In this document: positions 1-8,353 of the stretch, piece after piece
How the letters are laid out: each line of letters opens with the position of its first letter
Position numbering within the stretch: the first letter of the stretch is position 1
Assembly: GCA_014634225.1 (NCBI GenBank)
Contig: BLFN01000414.1
Span: 25,264 to 35,263, forward strand
Origin: Acropora yongei
Taxonomy: Eukaryota > Cnidaria > Anthozoa > Scleractinia > Acroporidae
Length of the DNA stretch: 10,000 bases
Direction: 5' to 3'
The notes under the pieces: generated by a model
The model's database searches: none
Told to the model about the DNA's origin: nothing
What the model saw: the letters and a program-made list of their open reading frames with translations, nothing else
Position numbers and translations under genes: made by a program

Positions 1-493
1 ATGTATGAATCACGTCTGGACAGTAAGTTAAACTGTAGTTTGATATCTCTAAACATTGTTAACGGAAATACTTTCTCTATACGAGGCCCAAAGCCCCTGA
101 AAAAAACATGAGGGGCGGCCAAATTGCAGTCTTCACAGAAAAACTCGATTTCTCGCGCCTGTGAAACGAAATTAGGATGCTTTCCCTCGTTCCGCGAGAA
201 CGCAATAATCTGAAAACAATCATAAGAATATCTCAGCGTCAAATCGACAGAAAAATAAAGATAATCATCCAGCCTGGGCTTGAAAAACACTACTCTGCAA
301 GAAATGAAAAAAAAAATGGTGTAATCGTTGTTGTGCTCGCACAAAATAGTAAGAAATAGACAGTTACTTAACCTTTTCCCAAATATCACTGTATTCATAA
401 ACAAGTAAAAAATTAGCGACAGGAAAGAACGACGTTTTGGTGACATCGTGATACTATTTTCAAGTTCAAATGAATTAAGATAAATCTAAAGAA
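1..493. other. Intergenic, no gene seen
   Basis: No reading frame here resembles a known protein; the longest plus-strand frame (177-359) is lysine-rich low-complexity sequence without a recognisable domain. The stretch holds a small GC-rich inverted repeat at 85-120, in which gcccct (93-98) faces aggggc (111-116), with an outer ggcc on each side (85-88 and 117-120) and an A-rich loop. Nothing else stands out. Confidence 0.5.
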
Positions 494-555
494 AATTCCG
501 CAAGGTTAACATAGCTCTTAATCATTATTAAGAACTCTATTAATCTTGCGGAATT
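494..555. repeat. 62-base near-perfect foldback (hairpin)
   Basis: The left arm 494-522 pairs with the right arm 527-555 around a 4-base loop (523-526). The outer 11 bases are perfectly complementary (aattccgcaag against cttgcggaatt). Counting by eye, the remaining 18 positions have one G-U wobble and three mismatches. Such a structure could be a microRNA-like precursor, or the remnant of a tiny palindromic transposable element. The sequence alone does not decide; I see no clear target site duplication in the flanks. Confidence 0.8.
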
Positions 556-2119
556 GAGTTAAATATGCAATACTACGCATATAGTTTTGTTTTATCTTTT
601 CCGTTTTGTACGAATAAGTTCGATTGTTTAGTGCATGAAATGCCACGGATTAGAGCACTGACACCATCTCTCAATGTCCAATCGGACTCAATTCAAGCAA
701 ATCTATTTGCGTGATATTGCTTATTTAATTAAGTTACAAGAGGAGCATCATGAGTGGTCGTCCTATTAAAAAAAATGCTCTATTTACATTTTTAAAACGT
801 TTTTTTTGTTGTTTTTTTTTTTTAAATTTCTTGAAACGCCAAATGTTCGCTTCTTTTTAATATGCTGTTTTCCTTCCATTTTTTTCCTTTAATAAAACTG
901 TAGTGACAGCAAAGCTGATCAGAGAAACGAAACCGAAACTAAATGACATGTACATAACGTCTGAGACAGCAGCTCGAAGACAAACAAAAGTCAAATGAGA
1001 TTACTTTATGTAGAAAACAATTGTTCTAGTTTTGTCTTCACCTCTGGCCCACCAAAGAGAAATATAATGCATATGTATAGCGCCTGTTCATCTCTTCAAT
1101 TTGTGTTGATGCCAGTTTGCACATTGTTATCATTTTCAAATTACACCAGTACCGCACTTGAGAAGACCAAATCAGTTGTTGGATTACCACTTGCCTTATT
1201 AATTGATTAAGCAAAATGTTTTTGCTCAACTTTCAACGTTTCAAGACATCACGGATGTTCTTGTAAAACACTTAAATACCAAGAATTCTGCTTTTTTTCT
1301 GTTTTCTTTACTTTGCCAAGTTTTTAGTAGTAGTTTAATCGTTAAAAGCAAAACTGTCCAGTTCTTCCTTTTCGTATACTAAAAGAACGTGTTTTTCTCT
1401 ACAGATTCACTCTTTGTTCTTTTGTTGGAGGGCAAAAGGTCGAATTCTTGAGGACAATCTTTCATTTCTGTTAAAGCAGGTATTAGACTATTTAAGGAGT
1501 TTATGTTAACGTTTAGTTGTCACAAACAGGAAACCGCCACAGCGTACGCCTTGTTCAAGGTTAATTGGGTAGCTTAATTTGCAGACAGTAATACTGAATT
1601 GATCAGAGTTTTTACCGCTTACCTGTTGTTGCCTGGATTTATGTATGCTGTACTCAAGGACATTTAAGAAAACTCGCCATAGAAGTAAGTAAACCGAAAA
1701 TTATGATTGAACCGTTTAATTTTGACTTCTTTTAGGTACCACGACTGGATTCGCTTGCGTCCAGCTCTCATGGGCATTTATTTCGCTTTTCTAGTTTCAT
1801 CTATTAACTGTGTGATTGCATTTTGTACGTAGAATCTTTGTTTCAGATCGAATAAAATTGCTATTTTACGATTGCAAGTTGTTCTTCGGTTTGGATTCTT
1901 CATTTTCTATCGGAACAATTTCCTATTTATGGTGGCTCTAAATAGTTTTTTGGGGCGCGAGGAATAAGTACGAATTTCTATTTTGATGACTTTACTAAAA
2001 ACAAGTATTTTTGAGTCATCGAAAAACGCATATTGGGCGCTTCCAGACGGTGAATTTTTTTGACAATTGGCACATGGATTAGCTTTTTCGTACGCAATAA
2101 TGCCCGTAGCTTATAATCT
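556..2119. other. Intergenic, AT-rich, no gene seen
   Basis: No coding region can be supported. The region includes a low-complexity A/T tract at about 767-835, with long T runs. Short frames (995-1210 plus, 1038-1229 minus) resemble no protein family and overlap each other on opposite strands. The far end (about 1985-2119) may still be minus-strand LINE-derived sequence trailing the RT fragment that follows, but the translated similarity fades and I would not extend the element there. Confidence 0.5.
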
Positions 2120-2689
2120 CAATCACTCATTCACAATCTCATTGAAAAGCGTGGCACAAATATTACTGTGGTGGGCGCTAAGCGGCGCAATCTCCAAGTG
2201 AGTGAGAGCTTCATTGTAACTGAGGCTAGGGCACATCTTTTCTAAAGCCCTCTATTAGACTCGCTGTAGCTCATTAACTAAATACTTTGGTAGTGAATTA
2301 TAATTCACAGGGATCATCGCAAAATTTAAAACTGATCTTACACACGTGATGCAAAATAACCCTAAATCATTGCAGAAAACCTTGGTAATTTTCAGCTGAA
2401 CTAAAAAGTGGCCTTTTGGCTGTCTTTTTGATAAAATCATGTGCGTGGGTGTTCCATGATAGATCACTTGTGAGTGTTATTCCTAGTAACTTTGCACTAT
2501 CAACGAGCTCTTTGCGAGATACCCTAATTGGCTTAAATATTGCCTTATTTCTTGCAAAAGAGATTCGGAGCTCTTTGCATTTCTCATCATTAAGTTGGAC
2601 TCTGTTAGCCAGGGAGCACTCGGCTTCCTTATCAGCAATAATTTGGGGACTACTAACCTCGCCCTTTCCGACAACTTCGGATGCAGTAC
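2120..2689 (-). mobile_element. Decayed LINE, RT C-terminal fragment (jockey/CR1-like)
   Basis: Read on the minus strand, the translation follows the part of a LINE reverse transcriptase just after the catalytic palm. It runs from NRVQLNDEKCKELRISFARN, through SAKLLGITLTSDLSWNTH and VQLKITKVF, to CITCVRSVLNF and LPKYLVNEL. After two adjacent stop codons (about 2249-2254) it resumes with CPSLSYNEALTHLEI and LFNEIVNE. There is a frame change near 2405, after KRPLF, so the copy is a broken fossil. The 5' part, including the catalytic aspartates, is absent: the homology begins right at the tail of the next element. The RT type is the one commonly annotated in corals as 'mobile element jockey' polymerase; clade assignment from a C-terminal fragment is tentative. 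Confidence 0.85.
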
Positions 2690-2714
2690 AATACAATTAT
2701 ACAATACAATACAA
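2685..2714 (-). repeat. Pentanucleotide tail of the neighbouring LINE
   Basis: The plus strand shows repeated TACAA units (gtacaatacaattatacaa, then continuing to 2714), which read TTGTA on the minus strand. This lies directly after an AATAAAG on the minus strand (about 2715-2722). Short tandem tails of this sort are typical of the 3' ends of CR1/L2-type LINEs, and here it marks the insertion boundary against the jockey/CR1-like fragment. Confidence 0.75.
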
Positions 2715-3405
2715 AATTCTTTATTTAACGAGGGTGACGTAATTAACGGTACAAAATACAATATAAAGCAATGCCAATCAGCAATATACAACTTACAACA
2801 AGAGAAACTGAAACAGACAAATGTATGGTAAACATAGATCTAAGGTGATATACGCTAAATGCCTTCTTACACAGTTACAATAAAGAGAAAAACGAACAAG
2901 TTTATGACTATTCAATCTAAGTTAAAAAAGAAAGAAGGAGATACACAAGCCATTTGCTTCAGATCAATGTCGAGACAATTGAAAAGGATGGCAGCAGAGT
3001 AAGCAAAGGTGTACTTTCCAGAATTAGACCGCGGGTAGGGAACTCGAAGATTTAAAGCGCAAGCTCTGGTGCGCAAACCAGTTGAACGAACGGAAGACAG
3101 AAAATTGAATTTACGTTTAAGACAAAAAGGAGCATCAAGATTATTATGGATAGTGCAGAAAAGTCCAAGTTTTCTTAGTTTTATAAGGTCGAAGATAGGA
3201 AGTCATTTGAGTTTTAAAATGTGTTTGTAGATGGTTGGATGAAATCCGCATCAAGGAGCAATCTAGCAGCACGTTTTTGAAGGCGAAGAAGACGAGATCA
3301 TAAATAACTCGAACAATTACCCCATGCACTCGAGCAATAGGTAAACAGGTTATGAATACAAGAGTGGAAGAAACGTAGAGCACAGTAGTCAGTTTGGTCA
3401 CCAAA
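2690..3405 (-). mobile_element. 5'-truncated LINE (L2/CR1-like) with 3' UTR
   Basis: The minus-strand translation matches the end of an L2/CR1-type reverse transcriptase: YCSSAWGNCSSYL, then LRLQKRAARLLLDADF, LPIFDLIKLRKLGL, KRKFNFLSSVRSTGLRTRA and SGKYTFAYSAAILFNCLD. It contains a stop after SSYL (about 3299-3301), a frame change near 3210, and an in-frame stop before LPIFD, so it cannot encode a working enzyme. The frame closes at a stop at 2912-2914. The stretch 2690-2911 is then a 3' UTR, ending in CACCCTCGTTAAATAAAG and the TTGTA-repeat tail. Only the last part of the element is present, as expected from incomplete reverse transcription. Confidence 0.85.
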
Positions 3406-3434
3406 CTCTCTCAGTAGCCAAACTCTCTCAGTAA
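3391..3434. repeat. 17-base tandem duplication beside an 8-base palindrome
   Basis: Two adjacent copies of a 17-base unit (3401-3417 and 3418-3434) differ at only the last base; each begins ccaaactctctcag. Overlapping the first copy is agtttggt-c-accaaact (3391-3407), an inverted repeat with one central base. The repeat lies exactly where homology to the L2/CR1-like element stops and that to the endonuclease-type LINE starts, so it may be a junction scar. Confidence 0.75.
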
Positions 3435-3469
3435 CCAGTTTGTTGTTTGTCAGTGTTTTTCTTAAGATG

Positions 3470-5505
3470 ATGTGATTGTGCACTTGGGTATTTCGGTCTT
3501 TATGATTGTTCCCTAAGAAGTCAAATACTACGTTGACTTGAGTAACCTTGTACTGTGGCTACATTTGTTTTATTCCGCTTTGTAAGTCTCTGTATTTCTT
3601 TTGTTTCTTGCTAGTTCCGTCTGCTATCTTTCCTATGCCGCACACTGTGCCTACAAGTAGCAGCCATTCTTTCTTCCGTATGTCATGGACGGCCATGTCG
3701 ATCTTATTTGCGCCGTCTTCTGGGGGTTTTGGGAGATAGAATACAGTCAGTTCCGCATGATCTTAGTTTTATCATTTTCTATCACTGCTGATGGCGATCG
3801 TTGCTCGTACCATCACGCTTTGGAGTAATCGTTCTTAAAGCCATATATATAGAGTAGATAATGGTAGAATGGTCTTAGCATCTTGTCATGCCATGATGTG
3901 TAAGAACCCTGCGCAATAGTAGAGCAAACACACATAATGTGAGAGACTGTTTCTTGTTTTTGGCCGCACATTCTACATTTGGTGTCTTCTACTTGTTGAT
4001 GTAGCAGCATTTCTTATAAGTAGCAGTTGGTAACAGTTGCTGTCTTATGCTTGTATCAACACTAAGCACTATATTTGGAATGTTCTTCTATGTTTGCAGA
4101 AGTGAAAGACTATTCGCTGCGATGTCAACATCATCGTAGTGTAGAGTAGTTAGTGCGCGTAGCCACGTTTGGTCTTTATATTCTGTTTTGTAGCGGTTGT
4201 TTAGTATTTGTGTTAGGAATTCTCCCGCTATAAGTTTGCCGGGAGTTTGCTCTCTCTCATCCGGTCGTCTTTCCTTGGCTCGTCAGTGTTGTTTTTGTCT
4301 CATCATTCGTGAATGTAACATCCTGATCTTCCGCGTATTTCTTAGCGTCTTTTAGGACAGACTTGAGTCCTTTGGCAGCCTTTCTTTCTTCAAATCATTT
4401 AACTACTAGTTGAATTCTTGGGTATTGACTGTGTATTATGTAGCTAGCTGTCTTTATCTTTGTGACCTTCTATGTCATCTCGACTTCTTCCAGTCCTTTT
4501 CCACCGTCTTTGGTAAGCAAGTACCTCGCTTCTGTTGATTCGCTAACTGATTGGTCTTTTTTGGTCATCTGATTGGTACAGTATTACTGGAAGAACAAAG
4601 GTGTTTAAAGCCTTTTCTTTCCGTGGTATCGATATGTTATTAGACCAATTTACTGTAAGTCGCTTCAGGAATTCCTCGCTTACTTCTTCACAAAATATAT
4701 CATCGAGTTGCGTGCTATTTTCATATTCAAGAAATTTGTATTTATCGTTTTTAACAAATGTTTTTTTGCTGTTCGTCGTTATTGAGGTTTACGTTTGTCG
4801 ACTGTCTTATTGTTCCATTGTTCCTTTGACAACGTTCACAGTAGCGCACTTGTCAAGGCCCCAATAAACTTAAGGCCTATGTCTTGAAACTTGTCCTTCA
4901 ACGTTTTTTGCCTGTGATCTTTGGCTTTAGGGATCTCCGAGTCGGTCTTTGGTATCATTTTAGTATTAAAGTCGTTCTGGGTTAGCCTTGTGTCACACCG
5001 TGTCAGGTGTTGATTGGTTCTGTATATGTTGGTCGTTTGTTGACTGGGTCATTCTAGAAGATAGTTCTACATTGATCTTAAAACTTTCCTTCCGTTACAA
5101 GTTTTTTTTTTCTTTTTAATTAAGCTTGATTTTATTGACACGCAGTTGATTGATCTTTTTCTCTTTCAGTTGGAGTAGGTTGTCCTTTGTAATATTGCTT
5201 TTCGTTTCTCTTTGCATCCACATCCTATTTTGCTTTACTTTTCTGGTCATACGTCCATTAGATGATATTCATCGAAATTCCTCTGTTATTTGCAGCATTT
5301 TTTTCGTACTATTACTATTTAGTTTTCAATCCTTTGTTGCCACAAGTTTGGTTTTCCTTGTTTTCCCTTTGTAGTGTTGTTATATTGTTGTTGTTTCTTG
5401 CCGATTTTGTTTTTCCAATACGATCGCAACAGAATATATCGCACTCCTTGCCTCCCAAAAATAAAATTGAGCGCTAAAAAAGTTCGTTCATATATGGTAG
5501 ACACA
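3470..5505 (-). mobile_element. Decayed LINE with CCHC knuckle and restriction-like nuclease region
   Basis: Minus-strand pieces follow one LINE polyprotein in order despite many stops and frame changes. From the 5' end, 5319-5504 contains GKQGKPNLWQQRIEN, resembling the basic region ahead of the RT. At about 4968-4976 the expected YxDD catalytic box reads QNDF, followed by KTDSEI. Next come GLDKCATVNVVKGTM (about 4815-4865) and NDKYKFLEYENSTQLDDIF (about 4700-4755). LLTKDGGKGLEEVEM (about 4474-4525) and LIAGEFLTQILNNRYK (about 4195-4240) follow. The CCHC knuckle is at 3924-3977. Last are KKEWLLLVGTVCGIGKIADG and VTQVNVVFDFLGNN (about 3500-3710), in the position of the restriction-like endonuclease. 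Most of the RT palm appears deleted between about 5060 and 5300. The layout fits LINEs of the R2/NeSL type; the exact clade is not certain. Confidence 0.8.
3924..3977 (-). other. CCHC zinc knuckle of the LINE protein
   Basis: In the best preserved frame (3813-4010, minus) cysteines at residues 12 and 15, histidine 24 and cysteine 29 give the spacing C-x2-C-x8-H-x4-C, within KCRMCGQKQETVSHIMC. This motif sits just ahead of the endonuclease in restriction-nuclease-type LINEs and is thought to bind nucleic acid. All four ligands are still present although the rest of the element is broken. Confidence 0.75.
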
Positions 5506-6186
5506 TTTCATGTACTAAAACATTCGGATGAATTTTCAAAATTAAGGATCGACGCTAGAGTACAGTAGCTTAATACAGTTCCTTAAGTGTTAAATCGGCT
5601 AGTCTTTTGAAAAAAGTTCTTGAAGGAATATAGGAGCTAGCAAACAATATATTTTTCAGTATGTTTCAACATATGTTTCATCAGGTAGTGGTGTTTATTT
5701 GATAGCTTTTTGAGTTGTTGAAGGCATAGAAAGGAAAAAACAACATATCGGAAACTAAAAATCTCGGGGCGAGATCGGAATCGACCTCTTCATTTTGCCT
5801 AGAGTTCCTCAGTCAGTAGGAAAACCCTTGTTACATAAACAACTTGCAGCTGAAAAAAAATGGGTAAAAAGATACGTTCTCCATGGTCCCACTTAACATG
5901 TTGTGGCTTTAAAACCATTCAATAAATTCAATAGAACTGAGGGGCTGACATGTTAGGTCTTCTCCAAAATTAAAATCGAATTGCACTTCTTTTTAAAGTG
6001 CCAGAAGTGTATCAGAAAGAAACCGTCTTTAGCATTTTTAATAAAGCCTGTGATTGACGTTTCTTCTTCCTGCAGATATAAGGCTTGGCAACTTCAAAAT
6101 TCAGCACACGGTTTTGAAGACAGGCACAACATCGTCATTGGATCGACAAAAAACTTGACTAGTTTAGCTGTTGCTAGAAACGAAGC
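5506..6186. other. Upstream flank of the receptor gene
   Basis: No protein-coding similarity is visible. The plus-strand frame 5981-6235 lacks family resemblance and begins at a non-ATG codon. A tiny palindrome, atctcg-ggg-cgagat, lies at 5761-5775. The region should contain the receptor promoter and 5' leader, but I cannot name a convincing core promoter element. Confidence 0.4.
6056..6075 (+). promoter_or_regulatory. Possible splice acceptor in the receptor 5' leader
   Basis: A pyrimidine-rich stretch ending in ttcttcttcctgcag (6061-6075) has the form of a strong 3' splice site, 111 bases ahead of the upstream ATG. Many otherwise intronless animal GPCR genes have an intron in the 5' UTR, so this could be the start of the coding exon. 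No matching donor is identified. Confidence 0.3.
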
Positions 6187-7377
6187 ATGTCTGAAAATTC
6201 CACTTCAGCATTTTTCCCAGCATCTCTTTGAATGAAACCTCTGCAGCTTCTACAACAGTTCCTGTAGGTAGCTCCGGAATGCGCAGGGAAGAGAAAGCAA
6301 TTTTGATGCCATTCTATTTCATCAGCCTCCTTGTCGCTCTCATTGGAAATGTTCTAATCATCATGGTGTTTTTCAAGTACGAGCCTATTCGAAAATCCGT
6401 TAATTATTTCGTACTCAACATGGCCATTCTCTTCACTTCTCTGATGATCATGCCGTTTATCATTGCAAAAACTCTATCAAATGGTACCTTTCTAAACCAA
6501 CTTACGTCGTCGCTTGCAGGGGTCGTTTGCAAGCTTTGCTATTTCATCGTTGATACTTCTATCGTTGTGTCTATCATAAGTCTTCTGATGATTTCATTAG
6601 ATAGGTTGATTGCTGTTGTTTTCCCCCTGCAGATAAAGCTCATCTCGAGGGAGGTGCGTTTCATCAGCATCCTCATGTCATGGGTTGTGGCCTTGTCTGT
6701 CCATATTCCTTATCTTTTTATCTTCACTTTTAAAGGTGATTGCACTAAGAGTTGGAGTAAAGAAACCGACAATAGATATGCCATTGCCAGATTCACTATT
6801 TTCTTTTTAGTACCGGTGTGTTGTTTGGCCATTATATACGGTGCCATAGCTGTCACCCTGAAGGTAATGCAACGGAAAAGAAAAAAATATGTCAGCACCT
6901 GAGAAATCCCTTGACTGCAGCGGTAATAGACGGGTAATGGGATTGTCAGTGGCCATACTAGCTGCTTTTATTATCGCCATTGGTCCTTTGTTTCTTTTGC
7001 AGTGCATAATGAGGTTTATATTTCACGGAGAACGTCCTCCTGAAATAAAAAAGTATCCAGCAATTGTATTCTTTATAGAGAAATTGTTGGTTCATTCCTG
7101 GGGCACCGTTAATCCTTGCATGTGCTTTGCTTTTAGCCAAAACTGCCGAACAGGGCTCAAGCACGTTTTCTTCCGCAGATCCAGAGCTGGAAGCTCCAGC
7201 CTTTCTGCAAACACAAAAATGTGGTCATCCAGGAAACGAAAAAGAGGTTCAAGCTCTTATCATTTCAGTAAGAAAGTTAAAGGAAGTAAAAGAGAATCGT
7301 TTAAGCTCGTAGAAGGGGAAAAGGATCGTAACGAAGAACAAGAGAACGTTAATGACAAGCAAGAACAGAAACTTTAG
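6187..7377 (+). CDS. Rhodopsin-class GPCR, peptide-receptor-like, with two frame breaks
   Basis: This encodes a seven-helix receptor of the plasma membrane that would couple an unknown ligand to G proteins. Helix 1 has GNVLI (Asn1.50 at 6348). Helix 3 starts at Cys3.25 (6528) and ends in the Asp-Arg pair of SLDRLIAV (6600-6605). Helix 4 has Trp4.50 (6681). The second extracellular loop has a cysteine in GDCTKSW. Helix 5 has FFLVPVCCLAIIYG (Pro5.50, Tyr5.58), helix 6 GPLFLL (Pro6.50) and helix 7 NPCMCF. A basic tail of about 75 residues follows, ending at TAG 7375-7377. Helices 1-5 are in one frame (to a stop at 6900), helices 6-7 in the next; the shift falls near seven A's at 6881-6887. A second break near five T's at 6211-6215 separates the likely ATG at 6187 from the body; otherwise translation starts at ATG 6279. 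The closest families are probably neuropeptide FF/QRFP/galanin-type receptors; the ligand cannot be told. It may be a pseudogene or carry sequencing errors. Confidence 0.9.
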
Positions 7378-7416
7378 ACTGTAGACTTTAGACTTCACAC
7401 AGTAAAAATTGTAGAC

Positions 7417-7430
7417 AATAAAGCAATAAA
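7417..7430 (+). promoter_or_regulatory. Twin AATAAA polyadenylation signals
   Basis: Two AATAAA hexamers, at 7417-7422 and 7425-7430, lie 40-53 bases after the receptor stop codon, on the same strand. The position suits the 3' end of a transcript with a very short 3' UTR. A small direct repeat (gtagacttta, tagactt) lies between the stop and the signals. Confidence 0.65.
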
Positions 7431-7911
7431 GATCATTTTGATAAACTATGCTTCAAGGAACATCAAACATACCTTGAAAAAGGTGGGCGTGGTTTGCTCA
7501 AGTTATTTCTTTCCTATACCCAAGTATTACTGTTCTTGAAGGTAATAGACTTATGAGAGTGCTTCACTCTTAGAAGAGTCATTCTTGTAATTAGTAGGGC
7601 TTCTTACAAGTGATTTAATTATTGTTTCAACGCAAGAGCTCTATTTCGTGTTTTAAAGAATAAATGCGCTCTTCAGGAAATTGTAACAAATGACCGGTAA
7701 ATATAAATTCTGATGGTAGACAAAATTAAATGGAAGAATTGATACGGTGCTTGCAAATGTGTTGTGTCAGTGGTGTTCGCGTTCCTGTGGGCACATTAAA
7801 TCGCTAATATCGTCGCTTTTTTTTGGCTACATAGATTTTTCTTGAAAATGAACTTATCGCAAACATATAAAGTACATGTCTCGTTGACATGAGAGCTTTA
7901 GATCAGAGAAA
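7431..7911. other. Intergenic, no gene seen
   Basis: AT-rich sequence with stops in all frames and no recognised domain. A short palindrome (catgtc-tcgtt-gacatg, 7875-7891) is the only local structure noted. Confidence 0.45.
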
Positions 7912-7938
7912 GAGAACGAAGACGAGTACGAAAACGAG
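7912..7938 (+). repeat. Hexamer purine-rich tandem repeat (GARNAC)
   Basis: Four and a half units of a six-base pattern: gagaac, gaagac, gagtac, gaaaac, then gag. The unit consensus is GARNAC. On the minus strand near 8366-8385 a related purine-rich string (agaagatgacgaaacgcg) occurs in opposite orientation, which would fit the two ends of a small non-autonomous mobile element, though this is only suggestive. Confidence 0.5.
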
Positions 7939-8222
7939 TTTAAAGGGATGTCATGGAAACCTGTTTGGCTAGATGTGCCGAGAGATTTATTCCCCTACTC
8001 CTTTCCGGGTTTCAGTTTTGTCATGTGACATCATACTGTCACTTCGAATATGCTGTCATGCAGTGTTCATCTTTGCCCATGGTGGGTTTGGTGGTATTTT
8101 TTGCATAGAAGATAATGTGGCAATGGACTTACTGGATGATGTTGGTGAATCGAGATGCACACATAGTCTAACGTTTTTTGCCGCGGAGGCACCCTAGGAT
8201 TCCAAGGGTGTATACATGCAAC

Positions 8223-8255
<33 letters not shown>

Positions 8256-8274
8256 CGTCTGCAGTGGGCGAAGC

Positions 8275-8296
<22 letters not shown>
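7939..8296. other. Spacer between two repeats, no gene seen
   Basis: Short overlapping frames on both strands (7973-8197 plus, 8067-8276 minus) show no domain, and neither is clearly coding. If the flanking repeats belong to one mobile element, this would be its non-coding interior. Confidence 0.4.
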
Positions 8297-8307
<11 letters not shown>

Positions 8308-8353
8308 GGTCTCGGGTACTATTTTAGCAAGCGCGCACGGTTGTGTCGGGTAC
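8297..8353 (+). repeat. Two-copy 23-base GC-rich direct repeat
   Basis: Copies at 8297-8319 and 8331-8353 agree at 21 of 23 positions; both start gcgcgcacggt and end tcgggtac. They are separated by 11 AT-rich bases. The GC content is far above the surroundings. The pattern looks like subterminal repeats of a small DNA transposon; from memory it resembles a repeat common in coral genomes, which I cannot confirm here. Confidence 0.7.

Noticed and set aside
1685..1735. Intron-like segment: gtaagt at 1685 and cttcttttag ending at 1735
   Set aside because: Both ends look good, but at 51 bases it is very short for this kind of genome and neither flank is coding in any frame.
2483..2831. Frames 2483-2791 (minus) and 2416-2742, 2595-2831 (plus) as independent genes
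   Set aside because: They cross the junction of two LINEs in the wrong frame or strand; the supported reading is the RT frame at 2367-2696 (minus).
3401..3434. Tandem 17-base units as the start of a CRISPR array
   Set aside because: Only two copies, no spacers and a eukaryotic context.
4601..5477. Hydrophobic plus-strand frames (4601-4867, 5150-5374, 5262-5477), which could suggest small membrane proteins
   Set aside because: They are antisense to the A-rich, lysine-rich coding strand of the decayed LINE; the T-rich complement gives Phe/Leu-rich artefacts.
5755..5830. tRNA-like internal promoter words around 5761-5790
   Set aside because: No cloverleaf can be drawn; only a 6-base palindrome is present.
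6228..6230. TTG codon as the start of the receptor
   Set aside because: It opens the longest frame under bacterial rules, but this is animal DNA, where initiation at TTG is not expected; ATG 6187 (with a frame break) or ATG 6279 is more plausible.
6710..7164. Minus-strand frames opposite the receptor (6710-6898, 6807-7007, 6958-7164)
   Set aside because: They overlap a clear seven-helix protein on the plus strand and resemble no family.
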